The notes beneath the pieces are model-generated. The model did not search any database, was not told the origin of the DNA, and saw nothing but the letters and a program-made list of their open reading frames with translations. Below are positions 1 through 6,532 of a DNA stretch of 11,255 nt, in pieces. Origin of the DNA: Frankiales bacterium (lineage in GTDB: Bacteria; Actinomycetota; Actinomycetes; Mycobacteriales; SCTD01); the NCBI GenBank assembly GCA_025965495.1, contig JAOPWW010000469.1, positions 1 to 11,255 of the forward strand. The letters run 5' to 3'. The position numbers and the translations under genes were made by a program. Position 1 is the first letter of the stretch. Each line of letters begins with the position of its first letter.

Positions 1-804
1 TCGGGCACCGTCACGGCCCCGACGACCGACGGCGCCACCGGCGCGGACGTCCTGCTGCAGACCCCCGCCCTGGCCGCCTGGCTGACCGACGCCGCCCCCG
101 GGCTGCCGCTCACCGTGGGCAGCTACGCCTACGCCGACGGCGGCACCCACCTGCGCCTCGCAGCCGCCGCCGACGCCCTCGTCGTCGCCCTGCTCCAGCG
201 CCGGGGCGACGTCGGCTACGCCGAGCTCGCGACCCCGACCGACTCCTTCGTCGTGCCGCGGGAGGTCGTCGAGGAGGCCCGCCGCCGCTGGGACGCCCGC
301 GGCCTGAACGGGCTCCTGCAGGCACCCGCCCGGCGCCTCGGCCTGTTCGAGCAGGCCTACACCCGCGACGTCCCGACCGACGACGGCCGCGTGGTCGGGG
401 TCGCCGACAGCCTGGTGCCGCAGCAGGGCCCGAACTACGCGCTGGCCAAGCGGCTGCAGCGCTGGCGGGCCCTGGTCGGCCGCGCCGACGGCGTCCCCGT
501 GTCGGCCAACGTCGCCCCCGCGACCCGCACCCGGTCGGTCACCAGCAACCGCATCCTGGCCGCGGCCTACGCCGGAGCGGGCCGGTTCGGGGTCGAGGTG
601 TTCGAGCCGCCGACGAGCCGCGCCCTGATGGCCGCGCTGCTCGTGCACGACCTGCGCCAGCCGCCCGCCACTCTCGCCCACCCCGACGACCTGCTGGTCG
701 AGAGCGCGGCCCACGGCGGGTTCTGGCGGGTGCCGTACTCGCCGCGGTCGGTCCTGACGCTGGCCGCCGCCGTCGGCGCCCCGCGGATGCTCCTGGGCCG
801 ATGA
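1..804 (+). CDS. Conserved protein of unknown function, 3' part (5' end outside window)
   Basis: The frame is open from base 1 to a TGA at 802-804, giving at least 267 residues. The true start lies upstream of the window; the internal GTG at 115 is unlikely to be the start because coding-like sequence continues before it. I do not recognise the family. Visible features are an Ala/Leu-rich globular sequence, a stretch PQQGPNYALAKRLQRW near base 420, and a well-patterned C-terminal region around bases 500-650 containing NVAPATRTRSV and LMAALLVHDLR. No signal peptide, membrane span or cofactor motif is visible in the part seen. The stop overlaps the start of the following dehydrogenase by ATGA (801-804), so the two are probably co-translated and may act in one pathway, perhaps lipid or acyl-CoA related; that function is inferred only from the neighbour. 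Coding status is secure, function unknown. Confidence 0.85.
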   Translation, partial: SGTVTAPTTDGATGADVLLQTPALAAWLTDAAPGLPLTVGSYAYADGGTHLRLAAAADALVVALLQRRGDVGYAELATPTDSFVVPREVVEEARRRWDARGLNGLLQAPARRLGLFEQAYTRDVPTDDGRVVGVADSLVPQQGPNYALAKRLQRWRALVGRADGVPVSANVAPATRTRSVTSNRILAAAYAGAGRFGVEVFEPPTSRALMAALLVHDLRQPPATLAHPDDLLVESAAHGGFWRVPYSPRSVLTLAAAVGAPRMLLGR

Positions 805-1616
805 CGGTCGCCCTCGTCACCGGCGGCGGCTCGGGCATCGGTGCCGCGGCCTGCCGCCTGCTCGCCGCCTCGGGCGCCGCCGTCGTCGTCGCCGACCTGG
901 ACCTCGACGCCGCCCGCGCCGTTGCCGAGGAGGTCGGCGGGACGGCGGTGCGCTGCGACGTCACCGACCCCGCGTCCAACGAGCAGGCGGTCGCGTCCGC
1001 GGAGGCCGAGCACGGCGGGCTCGACGTCGTGCTGCTGAACGCCGGGGTCGCGGGCGGGTTCGCGTCCTGGGACGACCTCGACCCCGTGCGGTACCGGCAG
1101 ATGACCGCCGTGAACGTCGACGGCGTCGTGTTCGGCCTGCGGGCCGCCTTGCCGGCCCTGCGCCGCCGGGGCGGGGGAGCCGTCGTCGCGACCGCCTCGC
1201 TGGCGGGGATCTCGCCGTCGCCGAGCAGCCCCGTGTACGCGCTGACCAAGGCGGCCGTCGTGCAGCTGGTCCGGTCCATGGCGCCGCCGCTCGCGCTCGA
1301 GGGGGTCCGGCTGGCCGCGCTGTGCCCGGGCTTCGTGGCGACCCCGCTGCTGGACGGGATGGTCGAGCGCTTCGACGAGGCGGGCTTCCCGCTGCTGACC
1401 GCCGAGGAGGTCGCCGCCGTCGCGGTCGACCTGGCCGAGCACGGCGACCCGGGGTCGTGCGTCGTCGTGCAGCCCGGGCGTGAGCCGCTGCCGTACGCGT
1501 TTCGCGGCGTGCCCGGGCCGCGCGGGGTTGGGCAGGGCGTGCTGCCGCCTACCCGGACGCCGGTCCCGACGACGGTCGCGTCGCCAGCCGCTCCGCCCGC
1601 AACGCCGACCGCCTGA
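801..1616 (+). CDS. Short-chain dehydrogenase/reductase (SDR), classical type
   Basis: A 271-residue NAD(P)-dependent oxidoreductase with a Rossmann fold. The glycine-rich cofactor motif TGGGSGIG is at residues 7-14, an Asp at about 32 ends the second strand (typical of NAD preference), NAG is at 80-82, Asn105 lies in the alpha-4 position, and the catalytic Ser133 and Tyr146-x3-Lys150 are all present, followed by PG at 176-177. The active site is therefore complete. The substrate cannot be read from sequence. The ATG at 801 overlaps the upstream stop (ATGA), and no strong ribosome binding site precedes it, which suggests translational coupling. The last 30 or so residues after RGVPGPR are a Pro/Thr/Ala-rich tail lying over the 3' end of the convergent acyl-CoA ligase gene. 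The tail looks unlike the rest of the SDR fold and probably arose by loss of an earlier stop. Confidence 0.93.
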   Translation: MTVALVTGGGSGIGAAACRLLAASGAAVVVADLDLDAARAVAEEVGGTAVRCDVTDPASNEQAVASAEAEHGGLDVVLLNAGVAGGFASWDDLDPVRYRQMTAVNVDGVVFGLRAALPALRRRGGGAVVATASLAGISPSPSSPVYALTKAAVVQLVRSMAPPLALEGVRLAALCPGFVATPLLDGMVERFDEAGFPLLTAEEVAAVAVDLAEHGDPGSCVVVQPGREPLPYAFRGVPGPRGVGQGVLPPTRTPVPTTVASPAAPPATPTA

Positions 1617-3006
1617 CCTTGCCGGCGTCGTCGCGCAGCGGCTCCTCGACCAGCTCGACCGTGCGGGGGACCTTGTAGCGGACGAGCCGCTCGGCGACCC
1701 AGGCCTGCAGCTCGGTCGCCGTCACGGGGGCGGTCGCGTCGACGAGGGCGTGCACCCGCTCCCCGAGGTCGTCGTCGGGCAGGCCGATCACGGCCGAGGA
1801 CCGGACCGCGGGGTGGCTGTCGAGGGCCGCCTCGACCTCCGCCGGGTAGACGTTGCTGCCGCCGGACAGGATGAGGTCGGCGCTGCGGTCGGCGAGGAAC
1901 AGGAAGCCGTCGGCGTCGAGGTGGCCGAGGTCGCCGAGGGTCTCCCAACCGCCGTCGACGGCCTTCGCGGTCGCGCCGACGTAGCGGTAGGTCGTGCCGG
2001 GGCCGCTCTCGGGGAGCAGGTAGACCTCGCCGGTCTCGCCCGGGTCGCAGTCGGTGCCGTCGGGACGCAGCACCCGCACCCGGCTGCCGAGGGCGGGCCG
2101 GCCGACCGAGCCCGGGTGCGCCAGCCACTCCGGCCCCGTGATGAGCGTGATGCCGGTGCCCTCGGTGCCGGCGTAGAGCTCGAGGACTCGCTCGGGCCCG
2201 AGCCAGTCGAGCCAGGCCCGCTTGAGCCAGGGCGGGCAGGGCGCCCCGAGGTGCAGGACGGTGTGGAGGCTCGCGACGTCGTAGGACTCTCGCTCGGGGA
2301 GTCGCCAGACCCGCTGCATCATCGTCGGGACGACCATCGCGAAGCCGGCCCGGTGCTCCTGCACGGCGGCCAGAAACGCGGCCGCGTCGAACCGCCGCAG
2401 CAGCACCACCGTCTGGCCGCAGAACAGCCCGCGGAAGCAGTAGAGGAACGGCCCGTTGTGGTAGAGCGGGCCGGGGACGACCTGCACGTCGCCCGGCCGC
2501 AGGTACGGCACCGCCGGGACGTCCGGGTCGAACACCCCCGGCACGGTCGCCACGATGAGCTTCGGACGCCCCGTCGACCCGCCCGAGGTCGGCGCCTTCC
2601 ACTCGCGGGCGACGACGTCGGGCAGCGGGCCGTCGTCGGGGTCCTCGTCCAGCTCCTGGACGCAGGTGCGTCCCTCGACCTGAGCGCCCACGACCAGGGA
2701 CGGGTCGGCCAGGGCGACCACCGCTTCGAGCTCGGCGCGGGGCAGGCGCGAGGACACCGGCTGGGCGGTCGCCCCGAGCTTCCACGCCGCGGCGCACGCG
2801 AGCACGAAGGCGCGTCCGTTGGGCAGGGCGACCGTGACCATGTCGCCCTCGCGGACGCCGAGGGCGGCGAAGGTGCGGGCCACGGCGTTGCTGCGGCGGT
2901 CCAGCTCGAGGCGGGTGAGCGTCCCGTCCTCGTCGACGACGGCGAGCCGGCCATGGTCCCGGCGGGCGAGCTCGGACAGGCAGCCGCTGATCGACGCGAG
3001 GGTCAC
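1549..3006 (-). CDS. AMP-forming acyl-CoA ligase (ANL superfamily, bile-acid-CoA-ligase-like subgroup)
   Basis: A 485-residue acyl-adenylate-forming enzyme expected to activate a carboxylic acid with ATP and load it onto CoA in the cytoplasm. Visible motifs in order: phosphate loop TSGGSTGRPK at 140-149, the acyl/adenine motif YAGTEG at 278-283, GDLG at 358-361 with Asp359, the hinge region around DRSADLILSGGSNVYPAEVE (373-392), and the catalytic lysine K463 in DDAGKVRR. The enzyme looks intact. The loop has one residue more than the usual TSGTTGxPK, a form I associate with bile-acid-CoA-ligase-like proteins; the substrate is unknown and could be a fatty, aromatic or steroid acid. The protein is slightly shorter than typical fatty acyl-CoA ligases. 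The start is the GTG at 3006-3004, overlapping the peptidase stop by GTGA; another in-frame GTG 24 bases upstream is less likely. The 3' end overlaps the convergent SDR gene by 68 bp. Confidence 0.93.
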   Translation of the reverse strand: MTLASISGCLSELARRDHGRLAVVDEDGTLTRLELDRRSNAVARTFAALGVREGDMVTVALPNGRAFVLACAAAWKLGATAQPVSSRLPRAELEAVVALADPSLVVGAQVEGRTCVQELDEDPDDGPLPDVVAREWKAPTSGGSTGRPKLIVATVPGVFDPDVPAVPYLRPGDVQVVPGPLYHNGPFLYCFRGLFCGQTVVLLRRFDAAAFLAAVQEHRAGFAMVVPTMMQRVWRLPERESYDVASLHTVLHLGAPCPPWLKRAWLDWLGPERVLELYAGTEGTGITLITGPEWLAHPGSVGRPALGSRVRVLRPDGTDCDPGETGEVYLLPESGPGTTYRYVGATAKAVDGGWETLGDLGHLDADGFLFLADRSADLILSGGSNVYPAEVEAALDSHPAVRSSAVIGLPDDDLGERVHALVDATAPVTATELQAWVAERLVRYKVPRTVELVEEPLRDDAGKVRRSALRAERLATRPSSGPASG

Positions 3007-3872
3007 GGGGCAGTCTGGCCCACCAGCCACTCCTGCGCGGGAGCCGGGTAGCAGGCCTTCGGGCCGCCCTCGTAGCCGTCGCTGAACGCGCGCGTGCGCT
3101 CGAAGCCGCTGCCGTGGGCCTGGGGGTCGGTGAACTTCGTGCCGGGGACGTCGCGGGCGGAGAACACCGCGAGCGTCGCCTCGTCGAGGTCGCCCGCGGA
3201 CAGCGCGCCCTGGTCCTGCACGGCGCGCGCCCAGGACCCGGCGAAGCAGTCGGCCTGGAGCTCGGACAGGATCCCGGGCGCCTCCTTCTTCGGCAGCCGC
3301 GCCTGCATCGCGTGCCCGAACTCGTGGGCGAGCACGAAGGCGGCGGCGAAGTCGCCGGCCTGCACGTAGTACGGGATGAGCAGGCCGGTCTCGTCCCAGG
3401 CGATGAAGTCGCCGCTCGGGCAGTAGAAGGCGTTCTTCGCCGGCGCCGGCTCGCCGCCGCAGGTCGGGCCGGGGCCGTCCTCCGGGCGGTAGTAGGAGTA
3501 GCGCTTCGGGGCGCTGAACGGCGCGCCCAGCTGGCCCGGCAGAGCCGTGCTCCAGTACGTCTCGAGCGAGGTCAGGACCCCCTGCAGGGTCTTGGTGTAC
3601 TCCGCGTAGTCGAACGCCGTGTTGGTGTCGGTGCGGATCGCGTCGACCTGCGGCGAGCCCTGCCGGTCGACCGTCCCCGTGTCGCCGGACTGCTGCGCCT
3701 TGGCCTTGGCGACGGCGTCGTCGATCTGCTTCTGCACGGCGCTGCGGACGTCGTCGAGCGCCTGCCGCAGGTGCTGCCGGGGGGTGCCGTCGGAGCTCCC
3801 CGGCAGCAGGCCGCAGCCGGACAGCAGCAGGGTCGCGCAGAGCGCCAGGACGAGGGGGCGGCGCAGGGGCAC
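3003..3872 (-). CDS. Neutral zinc metallopeptidase lipoprotein (YpfJ/Zn_peptidase type)
   Basis: A 289-residue predicted secreted lipoprotein. The N-terminus has basic residues (MPLRRP), a hydrophobic stretch and the lipobox LLSGC with Cys20 as lipidation site, so the protein should be anchored to the outer face of the membrane. The zinc motif HEFGH is at 183-187 and the downstream ELQADCFAG (204-212, with Glu204 the probable third ligand) matches the putative neutral zinc metallopeptidase family (Pfam Zn_peptidase). Four further cysteines (138, 151, 209, 274) could form disulfides outside the cell. A charged, probably helical segment follows the signal (about 33-60). I chose the GTG at 3872-3870 because GGAGG lies 6 nt upstream and this start gives a clean lipoprotein signal; an in-frame GTG at 3926 would add 18 Pro-rich residues with no good ribosome site. 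Its stop overlaps the acyl-CoA ligase start; it is divergent from the sigma factor. Confidence 0.92.
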   Translation of the reverse strand: MPLRRPLVLALCATLLLSGCGLLPGSSDGTPRQHLRQALDDVRSAVQKQIDDAVAKAKAQQSGDTGTVDRQGSPQVDAIRTDTNTAFDYAEYTKTLQGVLTSLETYWSTALPGQLGAPFSAPKRYSYYRPEDGPGPTCGGEPAPAKNAFYCPSGDFIAWDETGLLIPYYVQAGDFAAAFVLAHEFGHAMQARLPKKEAPGILSELQADCFAGSWARAVQDQGALSAGDLDEATLAVFSARDVPGTKFTDPQAHGSGFERTRAFSDGYEGGPKACYPAPAQEWLVGQTAP

Positions 3873-3878
3873 GGGGTT

Positions 3879-3883
3879 CCTCC
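3879..3883 (-). promoter_or_regulatory. Ribosome binding site deciding the peptidase start
   Basis: GGAGG read on the minus strand, 6 nt before the GTG at 3872. It favours this GTG over the upstream in-frame GTG at 3926. Confidence 0.75.
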
Positions 3884-3981
3884 AGGGGGTCGGGCCGGGC
3901 CGTACCCCCGGGAGCGCGGTCGTCACCGCGGCGTGGTCCCCGGCGGACCCCCACGGCGGTACGGTGCCGCGACGAGGCGAG

Positions 3982-3986
3982 GGAGG
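3982..3986 (+). promoter_or_regulatory. Ribosome binding site deciding the sigma factor start
   Basis: GGAGG 7 nt before the GTG at 3994. The open frame runs much further upstream (to 3619, antisense to the peptidase gene), so this site and the onset of sigma-region-2 similarity fix the true start. Confidence 0.75.
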
Positions 3987-3993
3987 TGGGACG

Positions 3994-4947
3994 GTGACGG
4001 TCGGAGCGACGCTCGACGACGTCGACCTGGAGCAGTACCGGCGGGAGCTGACCGGCTACTGCTACCGGATGCTGGGCTCCCCCTTCGACGCCGACGACGC
4101 CGTCCAGGAGACCCTGGTCCGGGCGTGGCAGAAGGCCGAGAGCTTCGAGGGACGCTCCTCCCACCGGTCGTGGCTGTACCGGATCGCCACCAACGTCTGC
4201 CTGGACGCGCTCCGCGCCGGGCAGCGCCGGGCCCTGCCGATGGACCTGTCGTCCCCGGTCCCGTCCACCACCGCCCCGGGCCAGCCGCTGCCCGAGACGA
4301 CCTGGCTGCTGCCCGTCGCCGACGCCGACCTCGGCCCGGACGACCTCGCCGTCCGGCAGGACAGCGTCCGCCTCGCCTTCGTGGCCGCGCTGCAGCACCT
4401 CCCGCCGCGGCAGCGGGCCGTCCTGGTGCTGCGCGAGGTCCTCGCCTGGTCCGCGGCCGACGTCGCGGACCTGCTCGACAGCAGCGTCGCCTCGGTCAAC
4501 AGCGCCCTGCAGCGGGCCCGCGCCACGCTCTCGGCGGTCGACGTCAGCGCTCCCCAGCAGCCCCTCGGGGACGCCGAGCGCGCCCTGCTGGCCCGCTACG
4601 TGGAGGCCTTCGAGGCCTACGACATGGCGGGCCTGGTCGACGTGCTGCACGCCGACGCGTCGATGTCGATGCCGCCGCTGGCGCTGTGGCTCCAGGGCCG
4701 GGACGACATGCTCGGCTGGTACACGGGCTTCGGCGCCGGGTGCGCCGGCTCCCGGCTGGTCCCCGTCGCCCTCAACGGCTCCCCGGGGTACGCGCAGTAC
4801 AAGCCGAGCGAGGGCGGCGGCTTCGAGCCGTGGTGCCTGCAGGTGGTGGAGCTCGACGGCGACCGCATCTCGCACGTCCACCACTTCCTCGGCCCTGAGC
4901 TGTTCGTCCGGCTCGGGCTGCCGCTGCACCTGCCGGGCGGCTCCTAG
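3994..4947 (+). CDS. ECF sigma factor with C-terminal SnoaL-like domain (SigG-like, TIGR02960 type)
   Basis: A 317-residue RNA polymerase sigma-70-family factor. Region 2 covers about residues 13-77, with the core-binding signature SPFDADDAVQETLVRAW at 29-45 and SWLYRIATNVCLD at 59-71. A linker of about 50 residues follows, then region 4 at about 126-180 with LPPRQRAVLVLREVLAWS and a helix-turn-helix (AADVADLLDSSVASVNSALQRAR). Residues about 195-312 resemble a SnoaL/NTF2-like fold (GDAERALLARYVEAFEAYD onward, ending VHHFLGPELFVRLGLP). In related ECF groups this fused domain regulates the sigma factor in place of a separate anti-sigma protein, and no anti-sigma gene is adjacent here. It resembles M. 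tuberculosis SigG more than classical short ECF factors, but I do not claim orthology. It lies divergent from the peptidase lipoprotein, and its TAG stop is shared with the convergent MoaD-like gene through CTAG. Confidence 0.92.
   Translation: MTVGATLDDVDLEQYRRELTGYCYRMLGSPFDADDAVQETLVRAWQKAESFEGRSSHRSWLYRIATNVCLDALRAGQRRALPMDLSSPVPSTTAPGQPLPETTWLLPVADADLGPDDLAVRQDSVRLAFVAALQHLPPRQRAVLVLREVLAWSAADVADLLDSSVASVNSALQRARATLSAVDVSAPQQPLGDAERALLARYVEAFEAYDMAGLVDVLHADASMSMPPLALWLQGRDDMLGWYTGFGAGCAGSRLVPVALNGSPGYAQYKPSEGGGFEPWCLQVVELDGDRISHVHHFLGPELFVRLGLPLHLPGGS
4944..4947. other. Shared palindromic stop CTAG between convergent genes
   Basis: CTAG supplies TAG for the sigma factor on the plus strand (4945-4947) and TAG for the MoaD-like gene on the minus strand (4946-4944). 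There is no intergenic space and no terminator hairpin at the junction, so transcripts from the two sides probably overlap. Confidence 0.9.
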
Positions 4948-5267
4948 CCCCCTGCCATGGCGCCGACGACGAGGAACGGCTCGTCCCCGCGCAGCACCGG
5001 CGCGGGGAGCTCGGCGTCGACCGGGTCGTGCGACAGGTCCTCGCGGCAGGCGAAGAAGCGCACGAACGGGCGACGTCGGCCGGTCGCCTGGTCCCGGCAG
5101 GTCCCGCGCAGGGCCGGGTGGCGTCGCTCGAGGGCGTCGAGCACCCCGGCCAGCGTCGTCGGGCCGTCGAGCACGACCTCGCCGTCGACGCCGGCGAGCG
5201 CCCGCAGGTGCGCGGGCAGCACGACCCGGACCCCCGGGCGCGCGCCGCTCACAGCACCTGCGGTCAC
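4944..5267 (-). CDS. MoaD/ThiS-like sulfur-carrier (ubiquitin-like) protein
   Basis: A 107-residue protein with the expected beta-grasp pattern: an N-terminal strand VRVVLPAHLRALAG (13-26), then VVLDGPTTLAGVLDALERRHPALR (31-54, strand and main helix), an Arg-rich turn, and a C-terminal strand ending FLVVGAMAGG. The terminal Gly-Gly (106-107) is the residue pair that is adenylated and thiocarboxylated in MoaD/ThiS proteins. It is somewhat longer than typical MoaD (about 80-90 residues). The GTG at 5267-5265 overlaps the propeller gene stop by GTGA, and GGAGG lies 10 nt upstream at 5282-5278; a second GTG at 5252 is too far from that site. No E1-like activator, MoaE or ThiG gene is in the window, so a role in molybdopterin or thiamine synthesis is not supported by context. 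It is more likely a partner of the propeller protein (inference). Confidence 0.85.
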   Translation of the reverse strand: MTAGAVSGARPGVRVVLPAHLRALAGVDGEVVLDGPTTLAGVLDALERRHPALRGTCRDQATGRRRPFVRFFACREDLSHDPVDAELPAPVLRGDEPFLVVGAMAGG

Positions 5268-6376
5268 AGCGTCTGCACCTCCACCGACAGCACGGGCGGC
5301 AGGTCGCGCACGATCGCGCTCCAGGAGTCGCCGCCGTCGGGGGAGCAGTAGACCTGCCCGCCCGTCGTGCCGAAGTACACGCCGCTGGAGTCGAGCCGGT
5401 CCACCGCCATGGCGTCCCGCAGGACGTTCACGAAGCAGTTCTCCTGCGGCAGGCCCTTGGTGAGCGGCTCCCACTCGCCGCCGCCGGTCCGGGAGCGGTA
5501 GACGCGCAGGGCTCCGTCCGGCGGGACGTGGAAGGTGTCGCTGGTGATCGGCACGACGTAGACGGTGTCGGGCTCGTGGGCGTGGACGTCGATCGGGAAC
5601 CCGAAGTCGCTCGGCAGGTCCCCGCTGACCTCGTGCCAGGACTCCCCGGCGTCGTCGCTGCGCATGACGTCCCAGTGCTTCTGCATGAACAGCGTCTGGG
5701 GTCGGGCCGGGTGCAGGGCGAGCTTGTGGACGCAGTGCCCGACCTCGGCCTGCTCGTCGGGGATGCCCTGCGAGACCAGCCCCTTGTTGATCGGCCGCCA
5801 GCTCTGCCCGGCGTCGTCGCTGCGGAAGGCGCCGGCGGCCGAGACCGCGGTGTACATCCGCTGGTCGTCGGAGGGGTCCAGCACGATCGTGTGCAGGCAC
5901 AGGCCGCCCGCGCCGGGCTGCCACTGCGAAGCGCTGCCGTGGCCGCGCAGCCCGGGGAGCTCCTGCCAGCTCGCCCCGGCGTCCGTGCTCCGGAACAGGG
6001 CGGCGTCCTCGACCCCGGCGTACACCGTGTCGGGGTCGGTCAGGGACGGCTCGAGGTGCCAGACCCGGGAGAAGGCCCACGGGTGGGGCAGGCCGTCGTG
6101 GCCCTGGTAGGGCCCGGGGTCGCCCTGGTAGCGGAAGTCGTTGCCGACGGGGGAGAAGGTCCGCCCGCCGTCGTCGGAGCGCTGCACGACCTGCCCGAAC
6201 CAGCCGCCGGAGGGCGCCGCGTAGACCCGGTCCGGGTTGGTCGGCGAGCCCTTGAGGTGCATCACCTCCCAGCCGCCGAACAGCGGCTCGCTCACCTGCC
6301 AGTCCTGCCGCCGCTCGTCCGACGTCAGGACGAACGCCCCCTTGCGCGTCCCCACCAGCACTCGCACGCCCGCCAT
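5264..6376 (-). CDS. BNR/Asp-box beta-propeller protein (sialidase-like or YVTN-like repeat family)
   Basis: A 370-residue protein beginning MAGVRVLVGTRKGAFVLTSD, with no signal peptide or membrane span, so probably cytoplasmic. Asp-box motifs (S-x-D-x-G-x-S/T-W/F) recur around residues 67-74, 130-137, 186-193 and 240-247, with a degenerate one at 295-302 and another at 345-352. That indicates a six- to seven-bladed beta-propeller. Such proteins are often annotated as exo-alpha-sialidases or glycosyl hydrolases, but I do not see the catalytic Arg triad pattern (FRIP motif) of true sialidases, so a binding or scaffold role is equally possible. The ATG at 6376-6374 has GGAGG 7 nt upstream (6388-6384). 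Its stop overlaps the start of the MoaD-like gene (GTGA, 5264-5267), giving a two-gene unit divergent from the histidine kinase. Confidence 0.88.
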   Translation of the reverse strand: MAGVRVLVGTRKGAFVLTSDERRQDWQVSEPLFGGWEVMHLKGSPTNPDRVYAAPSGGWFGQVVQRSDDGGRTFSPVGNDFRYQGDPGPYQGHDGLPHPWAFSRVWHLEPSLTDPDTVYAGVEDAALFRSTDAGASWQELPGLRGHGSASQWQPGAGGLCLHTIVLDPSDDQRMYTAVSAAGAFRSDDAGQSWRPINKGLVSQGIPDEQAEVGHCVHKLALHPARPQTLFMQKHWDVMRSDDAGESWHEVSGDLPSDFGFPIDVHAHEPDTVYVVPITSDTFHVPPDGALRVYRSRTGGGEWEPLTKGLPQENCFVNVLRDAMAVDRLDSSGVYFGTTGGQVYCSPDGGDSWSAIVRDLPPVLSVEVQTL

Positions 6377-6383
6377 GGACCCA

Positions 6384-6388
6384 CCTCC
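6384..6388 (-). promoter_or_regulatory. Ribosome binding site of the propeller gene
   Basis: GGAGG on the minus strand, 7 nt before the ATG at 6376. A very long open frame continues upstream antisense to the kinase, and this site marks where the real gene begins. Confidence 0.75.
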
Positions 6389-6527
6389 TCGACAGTCAGA
6401 CGACGCGACGACGCCGGACTCATCGGTGCGGGACGGGTCCGACAGGGGGGTGCCTACGGGTGGTCGCGGCTGGCCGGTACGAGCGGTCCTGCCTGCGCGG
6501 CTGCAGCGGCCCTGTCGTCGGACCGAT

Positions 6528-6532
6528 GGAGG
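6528..6532 (+). promoter_or_regulatory. Ribosome binding site deciding the kinase start
   Basis: GGAGG lies only 3 nt before the ATG at 6536, which is closer than usual and may make initiation weak. The open frame extends upstream to 5528 through the antisense of the propeller gene, but the upstream residues are not protein-like and no other start has a comparable site. Confidence 0.6.

Larger units (their letters stand above)
3873..3993. promoter_or_regulatory. Divergent intergenic region: peptidase lipoprotein / ECF sigma factor
   Basis: These 121 bp are the only non-coding DNA between two divergent genes, so promoters for both should lie here or just inside the gene ends. A perfect 6-bp-arm inverted repeat CGCGGT-CGTC-ACCGCG is at 3915-3930, which could be an operator or chance in such GC-rich DNA. 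TACGGT at 3960-3965 fits the actinobacterial -10 form TAnnnT for the sigma gene, but no convincing -35 hexamer sits at the right distance. The promoter assignment is positional and the elements are weak. Confidence 0.4.

Noticed and set aside
1480..3051. A 523-codon plus-strand frame across the acyl-CoA ligase
   Set aside because: Low-complexity Arg/Gly/Val/Asp translation antisense to a gene with clear adenylation motifs.
3873..3926. Upstream GTG (3926) as peptidase start
   Set aside because: It adds 18 Pro-rich residues ahead of a clean lipoprotein signal and lacks a good ribosome site; the GTG at 3872 has GGAGG at ideal spacing.
3915..3930. CGCGGT-CGTC-ACCGCG palindrome as a definite operator or terminator
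   Set aside because: Six-bp arms of this composition arise by chance in such GC-rich DNA, and there is no T-tract; kept only as a note in the intergenic region.
3114..4898. A 594-codon plus-strand frame across the peptidase and sigma factor
   Set aside because: Shadow frame: antisense to the peptidase and shifted relative to the sigma factor, with no recognisable domain.
1549..4929. A long minus-strand open frame spanning the ligase, peptidase and sigma factor genes
   Set aside because: Only the part from 3006 downward is protein-like (the ligase). The rest is out of frame with the peptidase or antisense to the sigma factor.
5250..5252. Second GTG (5252) as MoaD-like gene start
   Set aside because: The GGAGG at 5278-5282 is 25 nt away from it but 10 nt from the GTG at 5267, which also makes a GTGA overlap like the other junction.
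4944..5267. Calling the diglycine protein a molybdopterin synthase subunit (moaD)
   Set aside because: There is no molybdenum cofactor gene in the window, and the longer length and context do not support that specific role.
5264..6376. Assignment of the propeller as a true sialidase
   Set aside because: Asp boxes are a structural repeat shared by many propellers; no FRIP motif, signal peptide or clear catalytic Arg/Tyr set was found.
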